The notes beneath the pieces are model-generated. The model saw only the letters and a list, made by a program, of their open reading frames with translations. It made no database searches and had not been told where the DNA came from. Shown here piece after piece: positions 52,202-62,118 of a stretch of DNA of 64,000 nt. The stretch spans positions 1,488,001-1,552,000 of the forward strand of contig NC_014829.1 in NCBI RefSeq assembly GCF_000177235.2, given 5' to 3'. Both the position numbers and the translations under genes were made by a program. Positions within the stretch are counted from its first letter, which is position 1; each line of letters starts with the position of its first letter. The stretch comes from Evansella cellulosilytica DSM 2522 (lineage in GTDB: Bacteria; Bacillota; Bacilli; Bacillales; Salisediminibacteriaceae).

Positions 52202-54097
52202 ATGGATATTTTAAACAAAATTCAAAAACACCGGGAAGAGGAAGCAGGATTGAAATGGGAAGGGACATTCGCTGACTACTTAGAAATTTTACGTGAGCGG
52301 CCAGAGGTGGCACAAACAGCTCATTCTCGTATTTATAACATGATTAAGGATGCGGGTGTTGAAGAAAAGGATGGAAGAAAACATTATAAGTTCTTTGAAG
52401 ATCAAATCTTTGGATTAGAAGAATCAATTGAAAGGTTGGTCGAGGAATATTTTCACTCTGCTGCTCGTCGATTAGACGTAAAGAAACGAATTTTACTGCT
52501 TATGGGACCAGTTAGTGGTGGTAAATCAACGATCGTAACTATGTTGAAAAGAGGTATAGAGGAATATAGTCGAACAGATCGGGGGGCTGTTTATGCTATA
52601 AAAGGCTGCCCAATGCATGAAGACCCTCTTCACCTCATTCCACACCATATGAGAGACGAGTTTTACGAAGAGTATGGTATCCGAATAGAGGGGAATTTAT
52701 CACCGTTAAATACGATGCGGCTAGAAAAGGAATACGATGGTCGCATTGAGGATGTAATGGTAGAAAGAGTATTTTTATCAGAGGATAAAAGAGTTGGTGT
52801 TGGGACATTTAGTCCATCAGATCCAAAATCACAGGATATCGCGGATTTAACAGGTAGCATCGATTTTTCAACAATTGCGGAATATGGTTCAGAATCTGAC
52901 CCGAGAGCATATCGCTTTGATGGTGAGTTAAATAAGGCAAATCGAGGACTAATGGAATTTCAAGAAATGTTAAAATGCGATGAGAAGTTTTTATGGCACC
53001 TCCTTTCATTGTCTCAAGAAGGTAACTTTAAAGCGGGTAGATTTGCCCTCATTTCTGCTGATGAAATGATTGTAGCCCATACGAATGAGGCAGAGTATAA
53101 ATCGTTTATTGCTAACAAAAAAAATGAAGCCCTTCACTCACGAATTATTGTTATGCCTGTTCCATATAATTTAAGAGTATCTGAGGAAGAAAGAATTTAT
53201 GAAAAGATGATCAAAGAAAGTGATATTTCGGATGTTCACATTGCCCCTCATGCCCTAAAAATAGCTGCGATATTTACTGTTCTCACTCGTTTGAAAGACT
53301 CTAAAAACGGTAGTGTGGATATATTAAAGAAGTTGAAGCTGTATGACGGACAGGAGGTAGAAGGCTTTAGTTCGCAAGATGTTGAAGAGCTTAAGAAGGA
53401 GTTTGCAGACGAAGGGATGGACGGAATAGACCCTCGTTATGTCATCAATCGAATTTCTTCGGCAATCATTCGTAAGGACTTAAAAGCCATTAACGCACTT
53501 GACGTGTTACGTTCAATAAAAGACGGGCTTGACCAACATGCTTCCATTTCCCAAGAGGATAAAGAAAGGTACTTGAACTTTATATCAATTGCTCGAAAAG
53601 AGTACGATGAAATTGCAAAGAAAGAGGTTCAAAAAGCATTTGTATATTCCTATGAGGAATCTGCTAAAACGTTAATGGATAATTATTTAGATAATGTAGA
53701 AGCGTATTGTAATAAAAGCAAGCTGCGTGATCCATTAACAGGAGAAGAAATGAGTCCTGATGAAAAGCTCATGCGCTCTATTGAAGAGCAAATTGGAATT
53801 TCTGAAAATGCTAAAAAGGCATTTAGAGAGGAAATACTCATTAGAATTTCTGCATTTGCACGAAAAGGGAAGAAATTTGATTATAATTCACACGAGCGGC
53901 TTCGAGAAGCTATTCAGAAAAAGCTATTTGCTGATTTGAAGGATGTTGTTAAAATTACAACCTCTACAAAAACACCAGATGAAAATCAGCTTAAGAAAAT
54001 TAATAGTGTAATTGAAAGGTTAATTGATGAGCATGGCTATAATTCTACTTCAGCAAATGATTTACTTCGCTATGTAGGGAGCTTGCTTAATCGTTAA
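52202..54097 (+). CDS. prkA: PrkA serine protein kinase/AAA protein
   Basis: A 631-residue protein of constant length across bacilli. The start MDILNKIQKHREEEAGLKWEG, the Walker A motif GPVSGGKST at residues 102-110 and the PrkA core KGCPMHEDPLHLIPHHMR are diagnostic. The C-terminal region resembles serine/threonine kinases. In B. subtilis it is made in the mother cell during sporulation, and later work assigned it AAA/protease-like activity. yhbH, its usual neighbour, lies 1.26 kb downstream with a signal peptidase gene between. Ribosome site GAGGAGG. Confidence 0.95.
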   Translation: MDILNKIQKHREEEAGLKWEGTFADYLEILRERPEVAQTAHSRIYNMIKDAGVEEKDGRKHYKFFEDQIFGLEESIERLVEEYFHSAARRLDVKKRILLLMGPVSGGKSTIVTMLKRGIEEYSRTDRGAVYAIKGCPMHEDPLHLIPHHMRDEFYEEYGIRIEGNLSPLNTMRLEKEYDGRIEDVMVERVFLSEDKRVGVGTFSPSDPKSQDIADLTGSIDFSTIAEYGSESDPRAYRFDGELNKANRGLMEFQEMLKCDEKFLWHLLSLSQEGNFKAGRFALISADEMIVAHTNEAEYKSFIANKKNEALHSRIIVMPVPYNLRVSEEERIYEKMIKESDISDVHIAPHALKIAAIFTVLTRLKDSKNGSVDILKKLKLYDGQEVEGFSSQDVEELKKEFADEGMDGIDPRYVINRISSAIIRKDLKAINALDVLRSIKDGLDQHASISQEDKERYLNFISIARKEYDEIAKKEVQKAFVYSYEESAKTLMDNYLDNVEAYCNKSKLRDPLTGEEMSPDEKLMRSIEEQIGISENAKKAFREEILIRISAFARKGKKFDYNSHERLREAIQKKLFADLKDVVKITTSTKTPDENQLKKINSVIERLIDEHGYNSTSANDLLRYVGSLLNR

Positions 54098-54202
54098 CGA
54101 AGCATGAGGAAGTCATCATTGAAGGTGGCTTTCTCTTTTTCTAACAAATGATTCTACATTTTTTAATGTATGCTGCTCGTTTCTATATAGGAAGGTGAAG
54201 CA

Positions 54203-54316
54203 TTGTTCAGTATTGAAAACATTGTCGCTTTTTATCAATTAGACAGGCTAATTAAGAATGGAGAAAAGAAGTCACTTTCCATAAAATACTGTCACAAAGG
54301 AATATCTAAAATATAG
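54203..54316 (+). CDS. Possible 37-residue small protein
   Basis: A TTG 6 nt after GGAAGGTG opens a 37-codon frame (MFSIENIVAFYQLDRLIKN at the start, mixed polar tail) in the 322-bp gap between prkA and the signal peptidase gene. No homologue or motif is recognised. The ribosome site is good, but the frame is short and could be chance. Confidence 0.3.
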   Translation: MFSIENIVAFYQLDRLIKNGEKKSLSIKYCHKGISKI

Positions 54317-54419
54317 GATTTAATTTCTGGTGTTTTCTACATAATAATCGTTTAAATTAACTATATTATGGTAATAATATAACTAATAAATGCAGATTAT
54401 AATTTCGGAGGAGAACATC

Positions 54420-55013
54420 ATGAATATAGATATTCCGGTGGGAGAACAGCCTAAGAGAAGAAGGAAATGGAAAAAAGAATTATTTAGTTGGTTGAAAATA
54501 ATAACAATGATTACGATATTCGTTGTATTTGTACGTATGTTTTTGTTTACAAATTATATCGTTTATGGACAATCGATGATGCCTACAATTGCAGATGGAG
54601 AACGAGTGATCGTAAATAAAATAGGCTATGAAATTAGTGAACCAGAGCGATTTGATTTAATAATATTCCATGCAACGGAAGATACAGATTATATTAAGAG
54701 AGTGATAGGTTTACCGGGGGAACACGTTAAGTATGAAAACGATATGCTATACGTTAATGGCGAGCCTATCGAGGAACCGTTTCTGAAGCCAGGGAGTAAT
54801 GGGTATGACTCAGACGAAGTCTTTACGAAGGACTTTACTTTAGAATCAAAAACAGGGGAGATGATCGTCCCTGATGGTCACGTTTTCGTACTTGGAGATA
54901 ATCGAAGAAATAGTATGGATAGTAGGCAAATGGGCTTTGTAGAACAAGATGTAATTGTAGGCAAAGTGAATGTAGCTTATTGGCCTCCAAAAAAATTACG
55001 TGTTTTCCATTAG
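54420..55013 (+). CDS. Type I signal peptidase
   Basis: The protein has 197 residues from the ATG at 54420 behind GGAGGAG; an upstream in-frame ATG at 54390 precedes that site. One N-terminal membrane helix (about 26-44) is followed by the Ser-Lys dyad: Ser52 in YGQSMMPT and Lys93 in DYIKRVIGLPG. GDNRRNSMDSRQMG is the conserved box E. It removes signal peptides outside the membrane, as SipS/SipT do. Bacilli often have several; its place between prkA and yhbH may mean sporulation-time expression, which is inference. Confidence 0.94.
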   Translation: MNIDIPVGEQPKRRRKWKKELFSWLKIITMITIFVVFVRMFLFTNYIVYGQSMMPTIADGERVIVNKIGYEISEPERFDLIIFHATEDTDYIKRVIGLPGEHVKYENDMLYVNGEPIEEPFLKPGSNGYDSDEVFTKDFTLESKTGEMIVPDGHVFVLGDNRRNSMDSRQMGFVEQDVIVGKVNVAYWPPKKLRVFH

Positions 55014-55099
55014 AGATTGCAAGCATAAATTTAGCTGTATTAAAATCGCGCACGGGTAGCGGAGATTCCCATTTCTATTTAATAAAGGTGGTAAAATCT

Positions 55100-55141
55100 A
55101 AAAAACTAAAACCTAGCTTTATTTCTAGGTTTTAGTTTTTT
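55100..55141 (+). terminator. Terminator after the signal peptidase gene
   Basis: AAAAACTAAAACCTAG and CTAGGTTTTAGTTTTT pair around CTTTATTT and end in a T-run. Confidence 0.85.
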
Positions 55142-55358
55142 TATAGCATTCAAATGATTCATTTAAGCTTGTACTATAAAAAAATGATGAAATTGCTTGT
55201 GTAATTATCAGATTTTTTAGTCAACTGAGTCGTCTTTCTGCATAGAATAAAGTAAGCTCCATTTTAAGCACATCGTGTATGATACAAAACTGTCGTCAAA
55301 GTTATTGTATGTATTTAGTTTTATTATGTGCAAGTCCAAAACAATAGGAGGGAAAAAA

Positions 55359-56522
55359 ATGAAAGACAGTGTAGGTAAAAATTTTGTTGTCTCTCAAGAT
55401 AATTGGTCCCTCCACCGTAAAGGATACCAAGACCAGCAACGCCACCAAGAAAAAGTACAGGAAGCCATTAACAAAAACTTACCTGACTTAGTAAGTGAAG
55501 AAAACATTATCATGTCTAATGGCCGAGATTTAGTTAAAATTCCGATACGTTCTTTGGACGAATACAAAATTCGTTATAATTATGACAAAAATAAGCACGT
55601 AGGTCAGGGCACAGGAGACAGCGAAATTGGTGATGTCGTTGCTCAAGATGGGACACCTCAAAAGGGTCCTGGAAAAGGAGAAGGTGCTGGAGATCAAGCT
55701 GGGGAAGATTATTATGAAGCTGAGGTTTCTCTTGCAGAGTTAGAGCAAATTTTATTTTCTGAATTGGAGTTGCCGAACCTTCAGCAGAAGGAAGAGGACA
55801 ACATTGTCGTTGAAAACATTGAATTTACCGATATTAGAAAAAAAGGTTTAATGGGGAATGTAGATAAGAGAAGAACGATATTAGAGGCTGTAAAAAGAAA
55901 TGCCCTTGCTGGTAAACCAGGAGTAGCACCCATTTACAACGATGACTTACGTTTTAAAACGTGGGAAGAGAAAGTACGACCAGATTCTAAAGCAGTTGTT
56001 ATAGCAATGATGGATACATCGGGGAGTATGGGTAGATGGGAGAAATTTATGGCTAGGAGCTATTTTTTCTGGATGACAAGGTTTCTCCGCACAAAATATG
56101 AAACAGTAGATATTGAGTTCATTGCTCATCACACAGAAGCGAAGGTCGTGAGTGAAGATGACTTTTTTAAGAAAGGAGAAAGTGGGGGAACAATTTGTTC
56201 TTCAGCATACCGTAAAGCGCTGGAGATAATTGATTCGAAATATCCACCATCTAAATATAATATTTATCCATTCCATTTTTCGGATGGCGATAATTTAACA
56301 AGCGATAATCAGCGTTGTCTATCACTTGTGAAAGAAATTATGGATGTTTCGAGCATGTTCGGCTATGGGGAAGTGAACCAATATAATCGTCCTTCCACTT
56401 TAATGAGTTCCTATAAAAATATTCAAGATGAGCGTTTTAGACACTATGTTTTAAGAGAAAAAGCGGATGTGTATAGAGCACTAAAATGGTTTTTTCGTAA
56501 AGAAGAATCGATGGTTCATTAA
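55359..56522 (+). CDS. yhbH: Sporulation protein YhbH (UPF0229)
   Basis: The protein has 387 residues from the ATG at 55359 behind TAGGAGGG; the frame upstream to 55275 lies before that site. It starts [22 protein letters not shown], has a Gly-rich linker ([16 protein letters not shown]) and a von Willebrand A-like domain with the metal motif [13 protein letters not shown] and the word HTEAKVV. YhbH/YeaH proteins are co-inherited with PrkA and, in B. subtilis, belong to the sporulation regulon. The biochemical role is unknown; a PrkA partner is likely. Confidence 0.94.
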   Translation: MKDSVGKNFVVSQDNWSLHRKGYQDQQRHQEKVQEAINKNLPDLVSEENIIMSNGRDLVKIPIRSLDEYKIRYNYDKNKHVGQGTGDSEIGDVVAQDGTPQKGPGKGEGAGDQAGEDYYEAEVSLAELEQILFSELELPNLQQKEEDNIVVENIEFTDIRKKGLMGNVDKRRTILEAVKRNALAGKPGVAPIYNDDLRFKTWEEKVRPDSKAVVIAMMDTSGSMGRWEKFMARSYFFWMTRFLRTKYETVDIEFIAHHTEAKVVSEDDFFKKGESGGTICSSAYRKALEIIDSKYPPSKYNIYPFHFSDGDNLTSDNQRCLSLVKEIMDVSSMFGYGEVNQYNRPSTLMSSYKNIQDERFRHYVLREKADVYRALKWFFRKEESMVH

Positions 56523-56530
56523 TATTAATA

Positions 56531-56580
56531 AAAGATGGGTGCTTTAAGAGTTAGTAGACTACTTAAAAGCACCCATCTTT
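56531..56580 (+). terminator. Bidirectional terminator between yhbH and the GGDEF gene
   Basis: AAAGATGGGTGCTTTAA and TTAAAAGCACCCATCTTT pair around a 13-nt loop. The right arm runs into the stop codon of the convergent minus-strand gene, so both genes share it. Confidence 0.8.
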
Positions 56581-58882
56581 AATTGATTGAAGAATATATT
56601 TGAAATGTGTTTTTAAGCTTTTTCGCACAATATAATGCAGTATCAGCCTTTTTTAGGAGCGATTCAAGGTCATTAGAATCTGCTGGAAAGCTGCTAATCC
56701 CTACACTACAAGAAATAACACTTTTATGTTGGCCATTAATGGAATAAGGTAATTCGATAAACCTAATTAATTTTTTTACATACGCTTCTATCTCGATTGG
56801 ATCTGTACTATTGAAAAGTACAGTGAATTCGTCACCACCAAGTCTAAAAATAGCGTTAGCTTTGGCATTTCCGTATAAAAGCTCATGCTCTAACGGATAG
56901 CTCGTTTTCCCTAAGATAAATGTAATTCTCCCTGCTATTTGTTGCAGTAAGTCATCCCCTGCAGCATGCCCGTACATATCATTTACTGGTTTGAATCCAT
57001 CCACATCAATGTAAAAAATAGAGAATGGTTGTTCCTTCTTTATCGCACTTTTTAAACTGCGATAGAAAAACCTACGATTAAATAGTTTTGTTAGTGGATC
57101 TGTATCAGCATAGTATGCAAGTTTTTTTATTAATTCCTGAGATTCATCCATGAGAAAAGCGCCTTTTAGTGCAGCGATGATTTGTACCCAATAGGAGATA
57201 AGGGTATTTGTTTGATTTTCACCAGGCTCCATTACGATTAGTGCAGTTTCGGATTGGTTAAGCGAATGAAGCATGACAACAAGATCAAAGCGTTCTTCCC
57301 TTTTTCTATTTACAAAATGGGCAAATACATCGGCTACTTGCTTTTCGCTTATATTTTTAGTCTCGTCATCATAATAGCTGAAAACTAAACTATCGTCATG
57401 TAGTTGCTCATTTTTAGACAAATGTAGGAAACAGCTAGGTATTTTTAGCCATGTCATTGCGTTTTCCATCACATGAATAATTTTAGGTAACGAATAAGCA
57501 GACATGAAGGATTGATTAATAGCTTTTAATACTTTATTTATTTTGTCTGTTGATATAAAGTCTAATATTGTTTGGTGGTTTGAAAAATCCTTGACGATAT
57601 ACTTTGCAGCAAACCAAATTTTTTCCGCTCTTATATTATAAAGTTCATTGTCACTATAATATGGGAACGTTGCCTCTTTTAAAGCATTTATGAATTCTTG
57701 TAGTGTCGTTTCCCGATATTCGTGATTATGCCTTTTTAACTCATCCTGAAGAATAGGTAAAAAGGCATCCGTTTTTTCCTCTTTAATATCCGCTAGGAAT
57801 GTATTAATGACCTTATCAAAATTTATATTTAAAGATGGAAATAAGGATGATAAATGAGCTGCTAAATCGACTACCGATGCATTTTCGCTGTTATAAAAAA
57901 CTGTATCGTACTCAAAGCGAGGTGCGCTATTGATTGAACAACCACAAGAGTCACGATATACAATTTTTGTCGGTATTTCTGTCAATAACGGTGCCTTTCC
58001 TTCATTTAATAACCTCACAAGAGTTTCACCACTAGAGTAACCGAGCTTTTCAAATGGATAATCTATCGTTGTTAAACTAGGTGAAGAATAAGCAATTGAT
58101 GGGTGATCCTCATAGCAAACGAGCTTAATATCCTCCGGTACTCTTATTCCACGATCTTGAAGATATTCTAACGCGTATTTCCCTTCGCTTGCAGTCATGA
58201 CAATTACTGCATCAATATCAGCTTGTCGTTCATTAAATAGAATGTTGAAGGCAGCATTAATACGCATTACACTATCGTTTATACCTTCTATTTCCTTATC
58301 GATTACTATATTTTGATCATATATTTGGTAAGCCTGCATTGTGTCTATAAAACGGTCAATTCTCTTATCGAACTTTCTAGGGGCGATAAGAGCAATGTTT
58401 CTGCATAGGTGCTCCTCAATCAAGTGTTTCGTCAGCTCACTAATATATTGACTACCGTGTGTATAGACACTAGTAATATTATCGATGTCTTTACCTACAC
58501 TAATGATAGGGATATTTTCAAATGCTTGTTGTAACAAGTGAATATTACTATCTTCAGCGTCTTTCGACCAGCCAATAAAAATAAGACCATCAATAGCAAA
58601 ATTTTTTACTATTGTTTGCAGCTTATCGTATTTACTAGAAGCTTGAAGCCTATTATCGGATTTATTCAAGTTATTTTCTAGCCTCATGCCATGCAAGTCT
58701 GATAAGTGTTTAAAACTATCTAAGTTTTCATTCTCTAATTGACTAATATAAACTAAATTTACACCATATTTCTCTGCAGCTTGTCTCATTCCTTGAAAGA
58801 GCAAACTTTCCACATCGAATGCAACGTTTGCAGAAAGAAATCCAATTGTAAACCTTTTCTTTTTATGTTGGTGGTGTAGCAT
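56579..58882 (-). CDS. Diguanylate cyclase with LacI-type ligand-binding sensor domain
   Basis: A 767-residue protein. Residues about 10-325 form a LacI/periplasmic-binding-like fold (FTIGFLSANVAFDVESLLFQG, IDGLIFIGW, DAVIVMTASEGK, KLVCYEDHPSIAYSSPSLTTI) with no helix-turn-helix and no signal peptide, so it senses in the cytoplasm. A middle region (about 340-590, partly GAF-like) and a C-terminal GGDEF domain (about 595-765) with YADTDPLTKLFNRRFF and the intact active site FRLGGDEFTVLF follow. The RxxD inhibitory site is not seen at its usual place. It probably makes cyclic di-GMP in response to a sugar-like ligand. Confidence 0.87.
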   Translation of the reverse strand: MLHHQHKKKRFTIGFLSANVAFDVESLLFQGMRQAAEKYGVNLVYISQLENENLDSFKHLSDLHGMRLENNLNKSDNRLQASSKYDKLQTIVKNFAIDGLIFIGWSKDAEDSNIHLLQQAFENIPIISVGKDIDNITSVYTHGSQYISELTKHLIEEHLCRNIALIAPRKFDKRIDRFIDTMQAYQIYDQNIVIDKEIEGINDSVMRINAAFNILFNERQADIDAVIVMTASEGKYALEYLQDRGIRVPEDIKLVCYEDHPSIAYSSPSLTTIDYPFEKLGYSSGETLVRLLNEGKAPLLTEIPTKIVYRDSCGCSINSAPRFEYDTVFYNSENASVVDLAAHLSSLFPSLNINFDKVINTFLADIKEEKTDAFLPILQDELKRHNHEYRETTLQEFINALKEATFPYYSDNELYNIRAEKIWFAAKYIVKDFSNHQTILDFISTDKINKVLKAINQSFMSAYSLPKIIHVMENAMTWLKIPSCFLHLSKNEQLHDDSLVFSYYDDETKNISEKQVADVFAHFVNRKREERFDLVVMLHSLNQSETALIVMEPGENQTNTLISYWVQIIAALKGAFLMDESQELIKKLAYYADTDPLTKLFNRRFFYRSLKSAIKKEQPFSIFYIDVDGFKPVNDMYGHAAGDDLLQQIAGRITFILGKTSYPLEHELLYGNAKANAIFRLGGDEFTVLFNSTDPIEIEAYVKKLIRFIELPYSINGQHKSVISCSVGISSFPADSNDLESLLKKADTALYCAKKLKNTFQIYSSIN

Positions 58883-59070
58883 GATTATAGCACCTCGATA
58901 TTAATATAGAAAAAATGTAATGTAAGCTCTACTATTAAGTCTCTTTCTTTTAGGTAATTTTACCTGAATCACGATACTTTTCCTAGTACTATTTCACTTG
59001 AAATAAACTGTGTATTCGCCACTCCCGTACATGAAAATAGGAAGAAAGAGGGCGCTAGGTTAAATTCCTT

Positions 59071-59117
59071 AAAAAAAGGTATCACAAAAGATTATACAAA
59101 ATCTCTTGTGACACCTA
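59071..59117 (-). other. Hairpin with a T-run on the minus strand
   Basis: AGGTATCACAAAAGATT and AATCTCTTGTGACACCT pair; on the minus strand seven T follow. It resembles a minus-strand terminator, yet no minus-strand gene lies to its right. It is the only clear structure in the roughly 400-bp divergent gap 58883-59281. Confidence 0.45.
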
Positions 59118-59281
59118 AATGAATGACAAAAATGCGCATTGAGCTATTGCGAAAAAAAGCCTTTACATGATATTATAGAATTCATTTGAAAAATGAATGT
59201 TTGGAATTAAACATAGTATACCAAATACAATTTTACTAAAAGATGGTCAACATGTCAAATGGCATAAAGGAGTGTTAAGTG

Positions 59282-61621
59282 ATGACCGGAAGAAGTAAGG
59301 ATTGGGAGTTAGAAGAAAAAAGATTGTACGATGTACATGAACAAATCCATAAAAAGATGGAACAGCTTAGTGAAAATGTTGGTGACTTAAAAGAAGGTAT
59401 TATCGGTTTAAGAAAAACTTTTTGGGACGATGTTACTGTAAACTTGGATGATGCTCATGAGGTTGGGGAAACGTTCACAAGTATTAAACAACAAACTGAG
59501 CTCTTGTCAGAAAGAGAACGCACACATAAGCAAGCATACGACCAAATGAGAAAATTACTGAAGCTAAAAGATTCAGCGTACTTCGGAAGAATAGATTTTC
59601 TAGAGGTTGGTGAAAGCAAGGAAGAAGAAGTGTATGTAGGGATTGCGTCTTTAATGGATGAAAAGGATGAAGATTTCTTAGTCTATGATTGGAGAGCACC
59701 TATATCTAGCTTATACTACAATTATTCTCCAGGAAAAGCTCGATATGAAGTACCTTCAGAAGTGATAGAAGGTGAAGTGACGTTGAAGCGTCAATATATT
59801 ATCGATCATGGGAAATTAAAGAGTATGTTTGATACTGGTGTCACGATCGGTGATGATCTACTTCAAGAGGTGCTTAGTAATAATGCTAACACTGAAATGA
59901 AAAATATTGTTGCGACAATACAAAAGGAACAAAATGAAATTATCCGTAATGAAAAAAGTAGATTTTTATTTGTACAAGGTGTAGCTGGTAGTGGTAAAAC
60001 GTCAGCAGCATTACAGAGAGTAGCGTATTTACTGTATACATATAGAAAAAGTCTGACAGCGGATAATATCATGCTTTTTTCTCCTAATTTGTTATTTAAT
60101 AGCTACATATCAACTGTCTTACCTGAACTAGGCGAAGAAAACATGAAACAGATGACTTTTCAATCTTATTTAGAAGAACGGATTGGATCAGATTATCACC
60201 TAGAGGATCCTTTTACACAAATGGAGTATTTGTATACCGCTAGAGGTGAGAGTGATTATGAACTAAGGTTGAAATCTATTCAGTTTAAATCATCAATACA
60301 ATTTAGGAAGTATATTGATGAATATTTAACTCTTCTTTCCAAGGAGATGCTTCTGTTTCATCCATTATATTTTAGAGGGGAATTATTTATATCGGAAGAG
60401 GAGATTGAAAAGTATTTTTATGAACTTGACGCTTCTTTACCAATTTCAAATAGAATGAATCTATTAGTTGAATGGTTACTCCTTGAAGTGAAGAAACTAG
60501 AAAAACGTGAAAGAAGGAAAGATTGGCCAATTGAGGAAAGCGAATTACTTGATAAAGAGGATTATTTAGAGGCATACCGACAATCGCAAAAGGGTGGAAG
60601 GCATAAAGAAGATACCTTCGATGACTTTGATCGTGAAGAGAAGGTATTAGTAAAAATGATTGTGAAAAAACACTTACTACCTTTGAAAAAAGCAATTAAA
60701 GGTTACCGCTTTTTAGCGATAAAAGCAATGTATCGTCAGCTTTTCACTAGTGAAGTCACTCATAAGCTTTGTGCTGATGGTCTTCCAAAAGAATGGAACG
60801 ATGTTGCTGACATTACGGTAAGAAATCTTGATAAAGAATCGTTATATTATGAGGATGCGACGGCATTTCTATATTTAAGGGATCAGCTAGAAGGAAAGAA
60901 GACATACACTACGATTAAGCATGTTTTGATTGATGAAGCACAAGATTATTCATTATTTCAATTTGAATATTTAAAACAACTATTCCCTCATAGTCGCATG
61001 ACAATATTAGGGGATTTAAATCAAGCAATTTATGCGCATTCAATCGGGGGAGAAACACTATTATCCCATAGAGAAAGTGATCTTGAAAAGATTCAACAAA
61101 TAACCTTATTGAAAAGTTATCGTTCTACACAGCAAATCGTTCATTTTTCAAAAGGGTTAATCGATGGGGGAGAACATATTATTCCGTTTAATCGAAGTGG
61201 ATCCCTCCCAACGTTAACAGTTGTAGAAAGTGATATGATGCTAAAAAAACAAATTACTCTTTGTGCTGAGCAGTTAATAAGAAAGGGTAATAAGACTATT
61301 GCAATATTATGTAAAACGGAAAAAGAAAGTGAAGAAGCTTACCACTTATTTAAAAATGAATTAGATGTACATTTGTTAAATAAAGATTCTCATACTTATA
61401 AAGAAGGTATTCTCATTATGCCAGCCTATCTGTCTAAAGGAATCGAATTTGATGCAGTTATTATTTATAACGCTTCGAACACTGAATATGAACATGATTT
61501 AGAGAGAAGGCTTTTTTATACTGCATGTACACGAGCAATGCACGAATTGCACATCTATTCCTTGGGAAAACCAACCAACTTTTTTAAGCATGTAGAAAGA
61601 GGTTCGTATAGTCAACGTTAA
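59282..61621 (+). CDS. helD: RNA polymerase recycling motor/UvrD-like helicase HelD
   Basis: The protein has 779 residues from the ATG at 59282 (GTG at 59279 is an alternative), behind AAAGGAG. An N-terminal coiled-coil arm (about 8-90) is followed by a split UvrD-type motor: Walker A GVAGSGKTSAALQRVAYLL, DEAQDYSLFQFEYLKQLF in motif II, GDLNQAIY, and CTRAMHELHIYS near the end. HelD binds RNA polymerase, removes nucleic acid and helps recycle stalled enzyme. It is a single gene closed by a strong terminator. Confidence 0.92.
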   Translation: MTGRSKDWELEEKRLYDVHEQIHKKMEQLSENVGDLKEGIIGLRKTFWDDVTVNLDDAHEVGETFTSIKQQTELLSERERTHKQAYDQMRKLLKLKDSAYFGRIDFLEVGESKEEEVYVGIASLMDEKDEDFLVYDWRAPISSLYYNYSPGKARYEVPSEVIEGEVTLKRQYIIDHGKLKSMFDTGVTIGDDLLQEVLSNNANTEMKNIVATIQKEQNEIIRNEKSRFLFVQGVAGSGKTSAALQRVAYLLYTYRKSLTADNIMLFSPNLLFNSYISTVLPELGEENMKQMTFQSYLEERIGSDYHLEDPFTQMEYLYTARGESDYELRLKSIQFKSSIQFRKYIDEYLTLLSKEMLLFHPLYFRGELFISEEEIEKYFYELDASLPISNRMNLLVEWLLLEVKKLEKRERRKDWPIEESELLDKEDYLEAYRQSQKGGRHKEDTFDDFDREEKVLVKMIVKKHLLPLKKAIKGYRFLAIKAMYRQLFTSEVTHKLCADGLPKEWNDVADITVRNLDKESLYYEDATAFLYLRDQLEGKKTYTTIKHVLIDEAQDYSLFQFEYLKQLFPHSRMTILGDLNQAIYAHSIGGETLLSHRESDLEKIQQITLLKSYRSTQQIVHFSKGLIDGGEHIIPFNRSGSLPTLTVVESDMMLKKQITLCAEQLIRKGNKTIAILCKTEKESEEAYHLFKNELDVHLLNKDSHTYKEGILIMPAYLSKGIEFDAVIIYNASNTEYEHDLERRLFYTACTRAMHELHIYSLGKPTNFFKHVERGSYSQR

Positions 61622-61643
61622 CTTAATACAGATGGCCCGTTAA

Positions 61644-61693
61644 AAAAGAAGCTTTATCCTAGTTTGTTATTTAGGATAAAGCTTCTTTTTTTC
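61644..61693 (+). terminator. Terminator of helD
   Basis: AAGAAGCTTTATCCTA and TAGGATAAAGCTTCTT pair around GTTTGTTATT and end in TTTTTCTTT. Confidence 0.88.
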
Positions 61694-61699
61694 TTTCGA

Positions 61700-62118
61700 G
61701 TGCTAAATCAATAATAAAAACGCTTCATTTTTCAGTTGATTTAGATTAAGTTACGTTATATATTAAGTATATAATAATTATAAAATTACTTAAATTTCAT
61801 TAAATAAATTAAGTAATTATACGGTTGAGAGTTTGCTTTTTACTTACAATTGAAATGGTAGTGGTTTATTTCTAAATACATACAACTATTGTTTACGCTA
61901 CTGCTATATTTTGTTCGATATGGCAAATACAAAAATAGTGGGGGGGATTTTACAGTTATATTTTCGACTTTAGATTGAAGGGTCATTACCATTTCAGCGT
62001 GAAACAATAATCGTCAGTCATAACGGTTCTTTGAGTTGTCTACTAAATATTGAAACTACGCATTGTTATGTAAGCGCTTTATGCTTTTCGTTATTACATC
62101 GTATTGAAGGAGGAAACT
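61700..62118 (+). other. AT-rich upstream region of the mannanase gene
   Basis: About 420 bp without a gene. It holds an inverted repeat (AATTACTTAAATTT with AAATTAAGTAATT, about 61783-61820) of unknown role and a cre-like site at 62069-62082. The length is generous for a promoter region and could include binding sites for a mannan-responsive regulator. Confidence 0.45.
62069..62082 (+). promoter_or_regulatory. cre-like CcpA site before the mannanase
   Basis: TGTAAGCGCTTTAT fits the catabolite-responsive consensus TGNAANCGNTNNCA except at its last C/A pair. It lies 37 bp before the start codon, where CcpA binding would repress. Confidence 0.6.
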
